Origin: Meloidogyne chitwoodi | Taxonomy: Eukaryota; Nematoda; Chromadorea; Rhabditida; Meloidogynidae | Direction: 5' to 3' | Assembly: GCA_015183035.1 (NCBI GenBank) | Contig: JACZZP010000003.1 | Span: 2,108,001 to 2,172,000, forward strand | DNA: 64,000 nucleotides | In this document: in pieces, positions 62,901 through 64,000 of the stretch | Numbering within the stretch: position 1 is the stretch's first letter | Layout of the letters: every line of letters begins with the position of its first letter | Position numbers and translations under genes: made by a program | Notes under the pieces: model-generated | What the model was told of the DNA's origin: nothing | The model's input: only the letters and a program-made list of their open reading frames with translations | Database searches by the model: none

Positions 62901-64000
62901 TTTTTTTATTTAAATATTTTAATAATAAAAAAAAATAATATATTTATGCTATATGTTTTTTTCAAATAAAGATAAGGTTAAGTAGAGACTAAAAAATTAG
63001 AGAAATTGAGAAAATGCTAAAATTAAAATTAAATAAAAATTATTATTTTATTTCCTTAAAATTAGTAAATTAAAATAATTAAATAAAAAAAAAAATATTT
63101 GACCACTCTTTAATTTATATTAATTTGCAAAAACACACTTTAAAGGAACCAAATAATTAAAAAATAAATTTTATTATTTTTTTATTTATTTCAACAATTA
63201 ATTAGTTATATTTTATTTTTTGACACAATTATATTTAAAATATAAAAATAATTTTATTATTTTTAAATAAATATTGATTTGCTATTTTTGACTGACTTTT
63301 TAAAAAAAAATTTATTTTTTTTTAAAGTTTTTAAAAAAATAAAAAAATGTAAACAACACATTTTTTTTAACCATTTTCTCTATTTTCTTTAATTATTCAC
63401 TTTATATATTTTAACATTTTTATTGAGACAGAGAGAGCTTTTAAAAATTATTTTAATATTAAATATATTTATTTAATTTATTTTCTTTTTTTTTCTGTGT
63501 TAAAAAATTTAAATTTAATTTTTTTATATTTTTTTTATATATTTTTTTTTAATTTTTTTATTTATTAATTATTTTTTTTTTAAATTATATATTTAATTTT
63601 TTAACTTTTTTAATTAATTAAAAATTTTATTTAATATTAATTTTAATTTTTTATTATTAATTACCTAATTGTTTAAAATATATTAATTCAACTTTTTATT
63701 ATATAAATTTTTTTTTATTTTTTCAATCTTTGTGTGTTATTTACCTCCTTTTTCTTTTTAAAATTTAAATAATTATTTTTTAATTTATAATTTTTTTTAT
63801 TAAAAAAGAATCTTTTTTCTTTTTTATTTAAAATTAGTTTTATATCCTTTGAATATTTAAAAATAAATTTATTTATTTTTAAATAAGATACATATAATAC
63901 TTAACCTTTTTTACCTTCTATACTCTCTCTCTTTAAAACTTTTAATGTAAAAATTAAATTAAAGTGTTGGGAAAATATCTCTTAAATTTTAAAATATTTT
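62901..64000. other. AT-rich sequence to the window end
   Basis: No ORF, RNA gene or inverted-repeat element could be supported. Confidence 0.5.

Noticed and set aside
1..64000. A CRISPR array, bacterial operon, phage or endogenous virus
   Set aside because: Spliced nematode-type genes throughout; repeats are inverted-terminal or tandem AT-rich, not regularly spaced with unique spacers, and no viral or transposase protein was recognised.

Overview
The window looks like nuclear DNA of a plant-parasitic tylenchid nematode, most like a root-knot nematode (Meloidogyne). The evidence is extreme A+T richness, many short exons split by short AT-rich introns with GT..AG ends, and two gene families typical of nematodes: a MLT-10-like moulting protein and a ZYG-12-like Hook/KASH protein. 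Species cannot be decided from the sequence. No bacterial operon, CRISPR array or virus was seen.

Layout. (1) 1-10052, minus strand: a 16-exon (as visible) immunoglobulin-superfamily receptor of the nephrin/SYG-2 type, with a signal peptide, seven Ig domains, one fibronectin III domain, a transmembrane segment and a cytoplasmic tail. It runs off the left edge of the window. (2) 10053-26110: a gene-poor region of about 16 kb with dispersed inverted-repeat elements and a conspicuous G+C-rich island at 14.0-14.15 kb. (3) 26121-30118, plus strand: an 11-exon ZYG-12-like coiled-coil protein with a Hook-like N-terminus and a C-terminal membrane anchor. (4) 30578-33399, minus strand: an 8-exon MLT-10-like secreted moulting protein with about 13 LSP-type repeats. 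Genes 3 and 4 are tail to tail, and a 264-bp hAT-like MITE sits between them, inserted exactly at the stop codon of gene 3. (5) 33400-64000: about 30 kb with no supportable gene. It holds many MITE-like and foldback elements, two tRNA-derived SINE copies, nested hAT-like insertions with clean 8-bp target duplications, a 2.1-kb foldback and low-complexity tracts.

All exon models were joined by hand. Splice sites were chosen so that GT/AG ends and reading phase agree, and each of the three models stays open throughout. The genes do not form a pathway: one is a neuronal or epithelial adhesion receptor, one a nuclear-envelope/centrosome linker and one a cuticle/moulting protein. The best novelty leads are the nested hAT-like pair at 35.2-36.8 kb, the insertion at a stop codon, a three-copy palindromic repeat family, and the small ORF in a G+C island at 14 kb. 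I did not find a convincing new multi-gene system.
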